Source: Laguncularia racemosa (taxonomy: Eukaryota; Streptophyta; Magnoliopsida; Myrtales; Combretaceae). Taken from it: a stretch of DNA of 64,000 bases. Positions 35,070 through 45,543 of the stretch are shown here, in pieces. Position numbers and translations under genes: made by a program. The notes under the pieces are model-generated. The model was not told where the DNA came from, searched no databases, and saw nothing but the letters and a program-made list of their open reading frames with translations. How positions within the stretch are numbered: the stretch's first letter is position 1; every line of letters starts with the position of its first letter. The stretch lies in contig JBBMOL010000305.1 in NCBI GenBank assembly GCA_037954665.1, forward strand, positions 310,001 to 374,000, read 5' to 3'.

Positions 35070-35823
35070 TGATAGGAATAAAAATTCTACAGGACCTATC
35101 ACTAGGGCAAGAGCCAAATGGTTCCAAAATTTAGCAATGAGGGTCCTCTTTGAACAATTCGACCCCAAAAATATTTGTTTAGTAACTTCTTTTCTATTAC
35201 ATATTTGTTGTGCATTCTAGCAAGTACACTTGTCGGTTTTTACAAGATGATGGATAAACTCATTAAAGCTCAGTTTGTAGGTTATCCATAGACCTACATA
35301 AGTCAAAGAAGAACCGGCCACTTGAAGATCATTTATACTTGTAATTTATTGATTCAAAATTGGTCACTTATTGGTTATATTTGTAATTTGTGCTTTTGGG
35401 AACCGGCCACTTAAGTGGCATCTTTGTAATTTTTTGTGTATTTTTACCCTAATAGGAGTAAGTATAAATACTTGCTAACTAGGATTTTTAGGAAGCTTTT
35501 GACATTTTTTGAAAAATACACTTCCTTGCCGTGAGAGACATCTTCTTGCATGCATCTACTCTTATTAATTTCTTTGGAAATTGTAGCGATTTTGGCTTAA
35601 GGATATTGTGAGTCATATCAATCATTCTTAAGTTGCTTCCAATTATTGCTAGTGTGTAATTGGAATTATTTATTTGTTCTTTTCCTTTATCACGCCATTT
35701 AGGGTTCTTATGAATTAGTGATTCACGCCATTTTGGATTGCTATTGTTTAATTGATTCTTCAATTGAATTATGAATGCGTATTTGGAATCAAGCACATCA
35801 TAATTTGGTATCAGAGCACATCA
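35070..35823 (+). repeat. 3' LTR of F1
   Basis: 754 bp, TGATAGGAATA to GCACATCA. TATAAATA at 35463-35470. The final 23 bp (35801-35823) contain spacer TAATT and a perfect primer-binding sequence TGGTATCAGAGC (35806-35817) followed by a second GCACATCA, so the LTR end has been extended through a copy of the primer site. The target duplication TCACC only fits if the element ends at 35823. Confidence 0.85.
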
Positions 35824-35828
35824 TCACC

Positions 35829-36212
35829 CCTTTGTCGTGAATGCCAAGTTATTCCTACATTATTTCTTTCCAAAGATTATGTGATGATTTCATTTTTGAA
35901 ACAATTTCCCCCTTTTAACCAAAGCCTAGCATTATGAAATAGAGAGAGAAATAAAGAACAATTTGTTCACTTACCTTCGCTCAATGGATCTATACATTGA
36001 TTAGAAGATTGGCCCATTAAAGGCATGAAATGTTTGAGAGAGGGAAAAAAAGAAAGGGAAAAAAATGTAAGGAGGAGCGTCCTATTTAAAGTAGCAATTT
36101 AAACTTTCTTAGTTAGATGAATAAACCATAGTCTAACCCTTGAAATCCCTTTAATGCCTTTACTATTAAAACGTTAATTAATCCATTTTAATTATTTTTT
36201 TTGGCTATTACA
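35829..36212 (-). repeat. Chromovirus 3' LTR, part
   Basis: On the minus strand the LTR starts TGTAATAGCC at 36212, right after the purine tract GAGGGGTGGAGGA (36225-36213). It runs left to 35829 and would have continued at 21204 before F1 inserted. The far end is not resolved. Confidence 0.65.
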
Positions 36213-36379
36213 TCCTCCACCCCTCAAAGAGCTTTTGTCCTCAAAAGTTATCTAGATTGTGAAGAAGCTTTAAATATTTCTTCCTCATCTCTTCTGCTAG
36301 CTCCCAAGTTGCATCTCTTTTTGTTTGATTACTCCACTAAACTTTGATGTTCTTGATTACTTATCTTATCAAGATCTAT
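36213..36379 (-). pseudogene. Chromovirus integrase tail with chromodomain
   Basis: Minus strand reads a chromodomain-like end: IKV then a stop, WSNQTKRDATWELAEEMRKK, YLKLL. The Trp-Glu-Leu within ATWELAEEM and the preceding Trp are the typical aromatic cage area of Tekay-type chromodomains, which direct integration to heterochromatin. One stop interrupts it (at the position usually Gln or Glu). The protein ends just before the polypurine tract. The rest of the element was pushed out of the window by the K insertion at 36380. Confidence 0.75.
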
Positions 36380-36956
36380 TGATCCACGCAAAAAGAGATA
36401 TAAAATAAGCGTGAATAAATACCAACAAGTGTACCGGATCGGATCAAGCAACATAGTGAGAGAAGAGTGTCGAACCATGAAGATTGATTAAGTAATAGAC
36501 CTATATCAATTTCTACTATTATTTAGGCAATGATATTTGATGAGAATAAAATGTGAATGAATTATACTAAATGTGTAAAAAGAGAATTGTGTTGAAAAAG
36601 GATGAATGGATGGTGGGAAAATAGAATCCACCCTAATTTTTACTAATCATATTGCCTTCATGTTATAATAACTTATAGCTATATGGATTTTCACAAGGAA
36701 TTAACAAAACCTTAATCCTTTTTCAAGTTTAAAAGTATCATAACCCCAATTTAATTTAATAGCTCCAGTTAATTAAAATTAATGGAGGATTCTAATTTAC
36801 GATCATAAATTTCCCAATTATATGATTGCCTAATATCTTTAAAATAATTTCTCCTAATCCCTTAGTGAAAAATTAAATAAAAATATTGCATGAAACACTT
36901 AGGTCAATTTCTAATAAAATTCAATAACGCCGCTTCCGCATAAATTATTAAATCTT

Positions 36957-37865
36957 TGATGAGAGCCATGATGGGAGCCAAGCTGAAAGATGGAATGCGG
37001 ATCCTCTTGAAGTGCCACCTAGACCGATCACAAGAACTTGAGCAAAATGATTCAAGGAAGCACTTAACGGGTTAATAAAGGATGTCCACGAAGCCGGAAA
37101 GGATTGAAGCAATCATGAAGTTGGAAAGGATTGGAACAACCATGGGAATGCCCTTGCTCTTGTACAAGTCATAACGGATACGGGTTGAAGAGGGCGTGTC
37201 TTTACAAGGCACAGCCGTGTAGGAATCTGGAGGTTACACAGAATCATACATGGTTATATACACGGTTCAAAGGCACGGCCGTGTATGGTGTCAAGAATTT
37301 CCACAGAAAGATACACGACTAGAAGTACACGGTCGTGTATGTTGTCAAGAAATTCCACAGAAAGATACACGACTAAAGTACACGATCGTGTACATCTCCT
37401 GCGCCGGCCTTCACTCATACGTCGCCAGCCTTTACGTCTCTGTTTTGTTATTTTTCCGCAACTTAATGAAGTTATGTCGTTTTAGGCCATTATTGTTATG
37501 AATTGTAAACCCTAATATAAAGCTCCTAAGGTTTAGAATAGATAGAATATAGAATATACAACATACAAGTTTGAAAACACTTTGAGAGAATTCCTCTCTT
37601 GGTTCTTTGAAGAACTAATCTAAAACTTATTGGATTTTTTTTCCGTGGCGTTCATCCCGACTTATCAATCGGTCTTTCTTCCCGATTGTGGCGTCTACAT
37701 ATTATACTAAGGTTCTTGTCACACTTATAAGCAACGGGTCGCGGTTTCCACTTGAGCGTGTTTGGCATCTTGGGTAGCAAATTCCGAACGTATTAGTATT
37801 AGGTTTTGTCACACGTTGGTGTGGTTCATATCAGTTTGGTATCAGAGCAAACCGATTTCGTATCA
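36957..37865 (+). repeat. 5' LTR of A2
   Basis: 909 bp with TATAAAG at 37516-37522 and ACACG/CGTGT palindromes at 37205-37395. Near its end it contains a perfect primer-site copy TGGTATCAGAGC at 37837-37848, 32 bp before the functional one. Confidence 0.93.
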
Positions 37866-37868
37866 GTT

Positions 37869-37880
37869 TGGTATCAGAGC
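37869..37880 (+). promoter_or_regulatory. Primer-binding site of A2 (tRNA-iMet)
   Basis: TGGTATCAGAGC, three bases after the LTR end at 37865. Confidence 0.93.
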
Positions 37881-38335
37881 CTAAGTTTATTAAACATCAG
37901 TTCGGTTTGAGGTAGGTAACATCAAAACCCTAACTCCAATCGTTCATATCAATTTCATAGTGTCAATTGTCTATTGAAAGTGTAGTACCTACTATTCAAT
38001 TTTGTTACGACAAAAAAAAAGGAAGAATCACGACAAAGAAAAAAAAGGAATGTGATCAAGAGCAACAAACAAAGGCAACAAAAAAAAATTGAAAGAAAAA
38101 GAGGAAAAATTTCGAGCCCTAGATTTGTTTTGACTTCTACGGAAGGGAATTGGTGTAGTTTGGGTTAGTTCCGAGAGAATTGAGAAGAGGAATTAGTGAG
38201 TTGATATCATCATTGCTTGTGAGAATACACGAGTGACTGTGTGATATCATCCTTTGAGCGAAACACATAAGGGAGTGTATCGTGAGGCTTAATTATATAT
38301 ATTTGTGTTCGTGCTAACCTTTTTCTACAGGAACT

Positions 38336-40240
38336 ATGTCGAGGCAATATTCTCCTGAAAGTGAGTGGGGAAGGTTTGATGCTAGGTTAGTGATTGAGGC
38401 GTTGAGGGGTGAGATGAAGAGGATGTTTTAGGAGGGCATGGAACAAATTCATGAGACGGTGGAACAAAGACTAAAATAATCTAAAAACGTCTTCCAAGGG
38501 CGTAAGAGGGAGAGTTGTTCTAGGAGAGTACAAAGGGGTGGAGATGGAATGTCTGATGATGAATTTGAGGAACCTTCTGTCGGGAGTTATAGAGGTTATA
38601 GTGGTCGGAATAGAGGAACTAGGGATTAGGAAGATAGAGGAGATAGGAATAGAGAGGATAATCAACTGAGTAGTATAAAGATGAAGATTCCTCCTTTCCA
38701 AGGGAAGAATGATCCTGAGGCGTACTTAGAGTGAGAGAAGAAGGTAGAGATGGTATTTGATTGTCACAACTATAGTGGGAGAAAGAAAGTGAAACTTGCT
38801 GCCATTGAATTTTCGGATTATGCCATAGTGTGGTGGGATCAACAAATGTTAAATCAAAGAAGGAATGGCGAACCACCTATTGAGTCGTGGGAAGAGATGA
38901 AGAGGGTGATGAAGAAGCGGTTTGTGCCTACATATTACTATCGTGAATTACACAACAAATTGCAAACTCTTAGGCAGGGAAGCCGAAGTGTGGATGAGTA
39001 TTTCAAGGAGATGGAAGTTACTATGATTAGGGCGAATGTATAGGAGGATAGAGAGGCTACCATGGCTAGGTTTCTTGCTGGATTGAATAGAGAAATTCAA
39101 AATGTCGTGGAATTGCAGCATAATGTAGAATTGGAAGATATGGTTCATATGGCTATAAAGGTTGAGAACAAACATAAGAGGAAAGGTAGTAGTACTGCAT
39201 GGTTTCAACAGGGTGCTGGTTCATCCGCCTAGAAGACTAACCAATGGAAGAAGGAAGAAAAGCCTTTACCCACCAAACCAAAAGGAGAGCAGAGGGAAGT
39301 GGGTTCTACTCCTAGTAACCAAGGTAAACCTGATTCTTCTACTCCTAGAAATCGTGACATTAGATGTTTTAAATGCCAAGGTAGAGGCCATATTGCTAGT
39401 AAATGTCCGAATAGGCGTGTTATGATTCTGCATGATGATGGTGAGTATGAGACTGAGGGGGATAGTGAAGAAGATGATAAGCCTCCATTAGAGGACGCTA
39501 GTGATGATGAGGAGCCTGCAATAGGGAAGTTAGTGGCAGTAGTGAAGAGAGCTTTGAATGTGCAGGTGAAGGAAGAAGAGGAGGTGCAAAGAGAGATATC
39601 TTTCATACTAGATGTTATCTAGGTGATCATATTTGCAGTTTGATCATTGATGGAGGAAGTTGCACCAATGTGGTGAGTAATTTTATTGTTGAGACGCTGG
39701 GACTCAAGACTACTAAACACCTTAGTCCATATAAATTGCAGTGGTTGAATGATAGTGGCGAGACTAAGGTGAGTAAGCAAGCCTTGATTGCTTTTCGCAT
39801 TGGTAGGTATGAGGATGAGGTGTTATGCGATGTAGTGCCAATGCAAGCGTGTCATGTGTTGTTGAGGAGGCCATGGCAATTTGATAGGAAGGTTGTTCAT
39901 GATGGCTTTTCTAACAAGTATATGCTTGTTCACTAAGGAAAAAGCTTTAATCTTAAACCCTTAACACCTAAATAGGTTTATGAGGATCAGTTGCAACTAC
40001 AATAGTCTTTTGCAAAATATAAGGTGAGTGAAAAACAAAGGGAGAGTGAGAGAGCAAAAGACAGCGGGAAAGAAAAGGAACACAAAAGTCGATGTCAAAG
40101 GAAAAAGAGAGGAAGGCTGGAAAGAGTGTGAGAGACCAAGTTGAAGGGGGATCAACTTTGGTGGTGAGTGAAAAGGAGAGTGCAGCCTTGCAAAAGGACA
40201 GTTGTGTGGCAAGAGCGAGTGTAGTGAGGAGAGCGTTAGT
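38336..40240 (+). pseudogene. A2 gag and protease
   Basis: Starts at ATG 38336, homologous to the A1 start. Gag motifs match A1 (FSDYAIVWWDQQMLNQRRNG, 38806-38865) and the CCHC knuckle CFKCQGRGHIASKC is intact near 39367-39408. The protease loop IIDGGSCTNV is at 39640-39670. Many stops (for example near 38429, 38629, 38735, 39042, 39230, 39937) and two single-base deletions, near 39595 and 40093, break the frame. The stops sit mostly at Gln or Trp codons. Compared with A1 (14 stops, no frameshift), A2 is more damaged. Confidence 0.9.
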
Positions 40241-40253
40241 GATGAAGTAACCT

Positions 40254-40940
40254 ATGTTGTTGCTGGTTTTTAAGGAAACTTGTTTGAATACTAACGAACT
40301 ATTTAACTTTTTATCTAGTGTGGTTGTGTCTATTGTGCAGGACTTTGAAGATGTCTTCCCTGAGGAGATTTCAAAGGGATTACCACCTATTCGTGGTATT
40401 GAGCACCAGATTGACCTTGTACCCAGAGCATCGATTCCAAACAAACCAGCTTATAAGAGCAATCCAAAGGAGACAAAGGAACTCCAAAGGCAAGTCGATG
40501 AATTAATCGAGAAGGGGTACGTGAGAGAAAGCATGAGCCCATGTGCAGTGCATGTGATTTTGGTGCCTAAGAAGGATGGGTCATGGAGAATGTGTGTTGA
40601 TTGCCGCGCCATCAACAACATCACGGTAAAGTATCGTCATCCCATTCCTCGCTTAGATGACTTATTAGATGGGTTATATGGGTCTAGTGTCATTCCTCAT
40701 GAACCTTGGGTAGATATTTCCATGGATTTTGTGTTAGGGTTACCCAGGTCTAGACATGGTCGAGATTCTATTTTTGTAGTTGTGGATAGATTCTCTAAAA
40801 TGGCATATTTCATTCCTTGTCACAAAACAGATGATGCTTGCAATATTGCTAATTTGTTCTTTAGGGAAGTTGTGAGATTACATGGTATGCCTAGAACAAT
40901 CGTGTCGGATAGAGATGCTAAGTTCTTGAGGTACTTCTAA
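40254..40940 (+). pseudogene. A2 RT-integrase in-frame fusion
   Basis: A 228-codon open frame joins the RT fingers (VPKKDGSWRMCVDCRAIN, YRHPIPRLDD, YGSSV) directly to the integrase core (PHEPWVDISMDFVLGLPRS). The join at about 40690 corresponds to A1 positions 10754 and 12117: exactly 1362 nt (454 codons) are missing, removing YFDD, all of RNase H and the HHCC domain. The integrase Asp residues (MDF and SDRD) remain. The product could be neither a polymerase nor, probably, an integrase. Confidence 0.93.
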
Positions 40941-41819
40941 AAGACATTGTGGGCTAAGTTAGGAACTAAGTTATTGTTTTCTACTACTTGTCATCCATAG
41001 ACTGATGGTCAAACTGAGGTAGTAAATCGAACTTTATCTACTTTGTTGAGGGTTGTCATTAAAAAGAACATTAAAAGTTGGGAGGATTGTTTACCGCATG
41101 TTGAATTTGCCTATAATCACACAATGCATTCTGCTACTAAGTTTACTCCTTTTGAAATTATGTATGGTTTTAATCCACTAACTCCTTTGGATTTATCACC
41201 TTTGCCTATTTCTGAGTATGTTAATCTAGATGGCAAGAAGAAAGCAGAATTTGTTAAACATATCCATGAGAAGGCAAGGCTAAACATTGAGCGGAGAATA
41301 GAGCAGTATGTGAAACAAGCCAACAAGGGTCGTCGACAAGTTGTCTTTAAACTTGGAGACTGGGTTTGGGTTCACATGCGCAAAGAGCGGTTTCCTGTGC
41401 AGCGTCAATCTAAACTACTTCCTAGAGGCGATGGACCATTTCAAATTCTTGAGCGCATCAATGATAATGCATACAAGATAGATTTACCAGGTGAGTATCA
41501 AGTAAGTGTTACATTTAATGTTACTGATTTGAGTCCTTTTGATGCTGGCGATGATTTGAGGACAAATCCTTTTCAAGAGGAGGGGAATGATGAGAGCCAT
41601 GATGGGAGCCAAGCCGGAAGATGGAATGCGGATCCTCTTGAAGTGCCACCTGGACCGATCACAAGAACTCAAGCAAAACGATTCAAGGAAGCACTTAATG
41701 GATTGATAAAGGATGTCCACGAAGCCGGAAAGGATTGGAGAAATCATGAAGTTGGAAAGGATTGGAACAACCATGGGAATGCCCTTGCTCTTGTACAAGT
41801 CATAACGGATACGAGTTGA
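40941..41819 (+). pseudogene. A2 integrase C-terminal part and LTR-encoded tail
   Basis: Continues the same frame after stops near 40938 and 40999. From 41043 it is open for 258 codons: core end, GPF module (PRGDGPFQILERINDNAY) and the tail DPLEVPPGPITRTQAKRFKE, which reads through the polypurine tract (41575-41587) into the 3' LTR. It stops at 41817-41819. Confidence 0.9.
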
Positions 41820-42007
41820 ACAACCATGGGAATGCCCTTGCTCTTATACCAAGGTTCTTGTCTCACTTATAGGCAACGAGTCACGATTTCCACTTGAGTG
41901 TGTTTGGCATCTTGGGTAGCAAATTCCGAACGTATTGGTATTAGGTTTCGTCACACGTTGGCGTGGTTCGTATTAGTTTGGTATTAGAGCAAACCGATTT
42001 CGTATCA
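41588..42007 (+). repeat. 3' LTR of A2, internally deleted
   Basis: 420 bp. After 41818 a copy of an upstream 27-bp block (acaaccatgggaatgccc...) is repeated, then the LTR resumes at 'ataccaaggttcttg'. About 490 bp, including the palindromic array and TATA box, are missing. The primer-like copy near the end is present as TGGTATTAGAGC (41979-41990). Confidence 0.9.
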
Positions 42008-43018
42008 ATCTTACTTGAGAGTTCCTAATAAATCCTAAATTTCTCTTTCGAGTCATTTAGATTTCTATGAATTGATTTCAATTATAAAATACAATTCATA
42101 GTAGAAATTTCCATATGAATATTCTACATATGTATATGTCCTATAACATGAATGCAATGATCATTTTAGTTGAATTATGGCTTCATCATGTTTCCCACAG
42201 AGATGATTTAGAACATTATGGTGTGGATTGCATAAAAACAATTTAAATGAGTAGGTGCAATGGAATTCATATTGAATAATAAAAATAAACTGATAAATTG
42301 CATAAAAGAAAATAAAATAAATGAAACAATTGCTATAATCTTCAAGAGATTGTAGAACTTCAATTTTCCAAAATGATTCCTAGAATTCTTCAATTGAAAG
42401 CAAACTTTAGCAAAGTAACATTCTCTCTTCAAAACTAAAATTTGGAATAACAACGAAATGAAAAAGATTTAAAGAGAAGATAAAATCCTAAAGTTCCTAA
42501 GGGAATTCTAATGATTCAAAAGATCAAAACAAGAAAGAATTCTAAGGTTCACACAAGGGGTCTATTTATAGATCCAAAGAGGAGGAAGATAAGGCTGATC
42601 TGATGAGGAATTGAGTCAGCAAATCAATCAAGATAAGGTTTTGGAGAAATTTTCGCATGGACATTCGAGAAACAGTCAAGGCCGGCTCAAGGCTGGCGGC
42701 TTTGAATGTAGGCTGGCCAAGAGCCAGCGACTTTGATGCGCTGGGATGATTTTTTCTCTTAGGCCGGCCTTAAGGTCGGCAGCCTTTAGTATCAGGCCGG
42801 CGACCTTAAGGTTAGCGGCCTTCAATGCAATTCTTCACTTGCTTCTTCAATTTTGTGAAAAACTCCTCCAATTAACTTGTATTTTACTTTTAGGTCCTCA
42901 AAACCTGAATTTTCACAATAAACACCATTAAATACCATTTCTTTATATTTTCTTATAATATTGAAATAAGTTTAATATAAATCCCAAAAGAAAATATAAG
43001 TGTAATGTGATCTTATCA

Positions 43019-44397
43019 ACATCCCCACACTTGAACTTTTGCTTGTCCTTAAGCAAAATAATTGAAATGAACAAGAGAAATCTATCATTGAACTTCTGGT
43101 GCCCATTGTTCTAACCATACTAAAACTTGTAACTAGAATAGTTTAGTTGAAATTTAGTAGTTAATCTAAATAAAACAGATTTTTAATCCCAATGTTTAAC
43201 AATTGAATTCTCCTTCAAAAGAAAAATACTTAGTCCATAAGGAAAAACATTCATTTAAACTTCATTGGTTATTAGCAAGTATAATCTCCCTCAATTTTAC
43301 TTCTCTAAACAAGATAACAAAAAGTGAAAGCATATGGTATCCATTTTTTTCCTAGAATTTCTCCCTCTTCAACTTAGTCTTTATTTCACTTATTGCCCTG
43401 TATTCAACATTTTCTTTTTAATTTTCCTTAATTGACAGTGGAGTCAGACTTCACTCTTCTGAGGGACCAAAGCCCGCCCATGTCAACCTAGCTTTCATTA
43501 AGGTACTAAAATTTTTACCTTTCCGCCCTTCTCGTTATTGTGAGTTCATTGAGTTAGCACATCCCGGGCTCATCACCCACGTGACCAGGTTTTAAAGGGA
43601 CCACTACGAACTCTTCCTCACACTAAAATTTAAGATTGGATACTCTTAACTCACTTACCTGAGTCATTGGAGTAAAAGCTCTAATTGCCATTTTTTTTTT
43701 GAATGAATGAATATTAGTTAAGACTATTTTTATAAGGGATCACTAAGTAAAAGATTTCCTTTACCTCTTTCACTAGGTGTTAAGGTATTCTCAAAGAAAT
43801 TTCAAGAGAAAATTATCCTAACTAATTTTTCCATGAAGTAAACCTACTTGTTTTTTCAACTTAAGGACTCAATTTTTTTCCCTCAAATCTCAAATTCAAA
43901 GGCTAAACATAGAGTAAATCCGTTCTCTAGAGATTTTACTATTAAATTTTAACTATGTAAACCAGTCACAACAGTTGACGAGTGGGGCACTAATCTAAGT
44001 CAATTTCAAGATTTCACTGATGATAAACACTTAAGGACATAAATAAAGCATGGGAATTGCAAGCTCATGATGTGTGCAATCAATCATTATACTTCTACAT
44101 TTATAATCCGTTCCCCACACTTCAATTGGACAATGTCCTCATTGTTCCTATAATAGCACAAAATTAAGGAAAAGAATGTCAATGCAAAAAATTTGAAAAA
44201 CCGGTACTTCCCTGGTGTCAAGTTGTTCATCAGCAAGAAAATTCCTCCAAAATGTCTGTCATCCCTATTTCATAACCATGAAATAAAACACTAAAAGGAA
44301 AATTTCATGGATCACAAGTCTACCCAACAAGTGGGTGCTTAACAAAATTCATACAGACCAATCATGAAAGTTCAAAAATAGAGAAGAAAAGAAAAAT
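43019..44397 (-). other. 3' noncoding region of K
   Basis: No coding frame. Contains the polypurine tract next to the LTR, a conserved stem-loop block (43564-43590), and a hairpin plus AAGTGTGGGGAA run at about 44110-44150. Confidence 0.7.
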
Positions 44398-45541
44398 TCA
44401 AAAATTGTCGGACTCAGAGCTGGAGACCTCACTTGAGGTCTCATAATTCATGTGTTCTACAACTGCTGGATGAAAACATGATATTGCAGACTTTAACATA
44501 TTAACTAAGGTGGTCCTAAATTTCTTGTTCTTTTTCCACTCTTTATGAACTTTTTTCTTGACTTCTTTTATGTCATTTCTCAACCGTTCATAACTGCTAG
44601 TATGAGGGGTAGAATAAGAACCCGAGGGTCTATCAATGGAAGGGACCTCATGAATTCCCTCCTCATCAATGGGAGGATTAGGCCTGTGGATTACCTTGGT
44701 GAGTCCCCAACCTCTGAATGGTGCAGAAGAAATCCTCTTACACTCTATTCCTTTATCATCAATAGGAGCTCTGAAAATCCCCATACCTTTCAAATAAGCA
44801 GTTATATATCCTCCACACAAAATGAATTGTGTCCTTGTATCCTCAATCTGCCTGCTCATAAAAGTAGCTACCTCTATACCAATGTCAAGTTTGTAATCAT
44901 TAATCATGCAAAAGAGGTAAAACATATCAAAACTAGTCACCTTACTATGACTAGTTTTCTTACAACAGATTATGTGGGCAAGGATATGGTGGAGTAACTT
45001 GTGCTCTACAGCAACAAAACTAGAAGCCAAAGACTTTGAAGGCACGAAATCATCTTGTCTAGGATGAATCATCTGAAACCACATCATTTCAGCACTCATT
45101 CCTTCAAGCTAGGCGTTAGTTGCATTTTCTTCAGGTTCTAGGTCATCATGAAATTTTAAAAAGAACCCGATTTGATTCAACTATATTATGTGAATCTCTT
45201 CATAGGCTTGAAAAGTCATGGTGATCCTGTCATCCTTCTCTATCTACATAGTGGACAAAAACTCAATTGTAACATCTTTATAAGCTAGCTCCTTTATCTC
45301 GAAGAGCTGAAACCAAGTCTTATTCGCCACCATCTATTGCAATCTTTCATCCATGCCATATTCCTGCAAAACCGTCCAATCCAGATATTGATGATTTAAG
45401 ATTGTCATCTTGTCAAACCTTTTCTTCCTTTCCTTTGCATATTCTTGATTGGAAAGTAGGAACTTTGGTTGAGTTCCTAAAGTTGATGGTTCAGAGGTCT
45501 TTTGGCTTCTTCCTCCTAGGCTGGAACTTTTTAGGTGGCAT
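44398..45541 (-). pseudogene. Env-position ORF of Athila-like element K
   Basis: ATG at 45541 (MPPKKF...) and a frame ending at 44398 in TSSEVSSSESDNF. The C-terminal 233 codons (from 45099) are open; the N-terminal part has several stops and a frame change (FLLSNQEYAKERKKRFDKMT..., WTVLQEYGMDERL, TWFQLFEIKELAYKDVTIEFL). Position, between integrase and the 3' LTR, is that of the extra env-like ORF of Athila elements; the sequence pattern recalls the Athila ORF1-type plant transposon protein. I see no convincing signal peptide or membrane segment, so an envelope function is not supported. A Lys-rich stretch (VKKKVHKEWKKNKKF) and a Ser-rich acidic end are visible. Confidence 0.7.
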
Positions 45542-45543
45542 TG

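Larger units (their letters stand above)
21210..35823 (+). mobile_element. Ty3/gypsy element F1 with three nested insertions
   Basis: Target duplication TCACC at 21205-21209 and 35824-35828. The 5' LTR is interrupted by G at 21883-23763, and the leader by C1 at 23919-33378. Removing these leaves about 3.3 kb: 5' LTR, leader, protease fragment, short pol tail, 3' LTR. Gag, most of RT, RNase H and the integrase core are missing. The 5' LTR end, primer site and first ~190 bp of leader seen in F2 are deleted near 23877. The LTR start is mutated from TG to CG. F1 is older than G and C1. Confidence 0.88.
36957..42007 (+). mobile_element. Ty3/gypsy element A2, deleted copy of the A1 family
   Basis: 5051 bp with perfect target duplication ATCTT (36952-36956 and 42008-42012), inserted in the K LTR. 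Compared with A1 it lacks 1362 bp of pol and about 490 bp of its 3' LTR. The 5' LTR is 909 bp (36957-37865), the 3' LTR 420 bp (41588-42007). Confidence 0.95.
36380..43018 (-). repeat. 3' LTR of K (split by A2)
   Basis: About 1.58 kb after removing A2 and one ATCTT. The inner edge is CTTATCA at 43018, next to the purine tract. The outer edge TGATCCACGC at 36380 is inferred from alignment of layout with the C1 LTR. TATAAATA (minus) at 42563-42570; a GGCCGGC palindrome cluster at 42673-42830 lies upstream of it. Confidence 0.75.

Noticed and set aside
44545..44997. 150-codon plus-strand open frame
   Set aside because: Lies antisense to the open part of the K env-position ORF, which has family resemblance; treated as a shadow.
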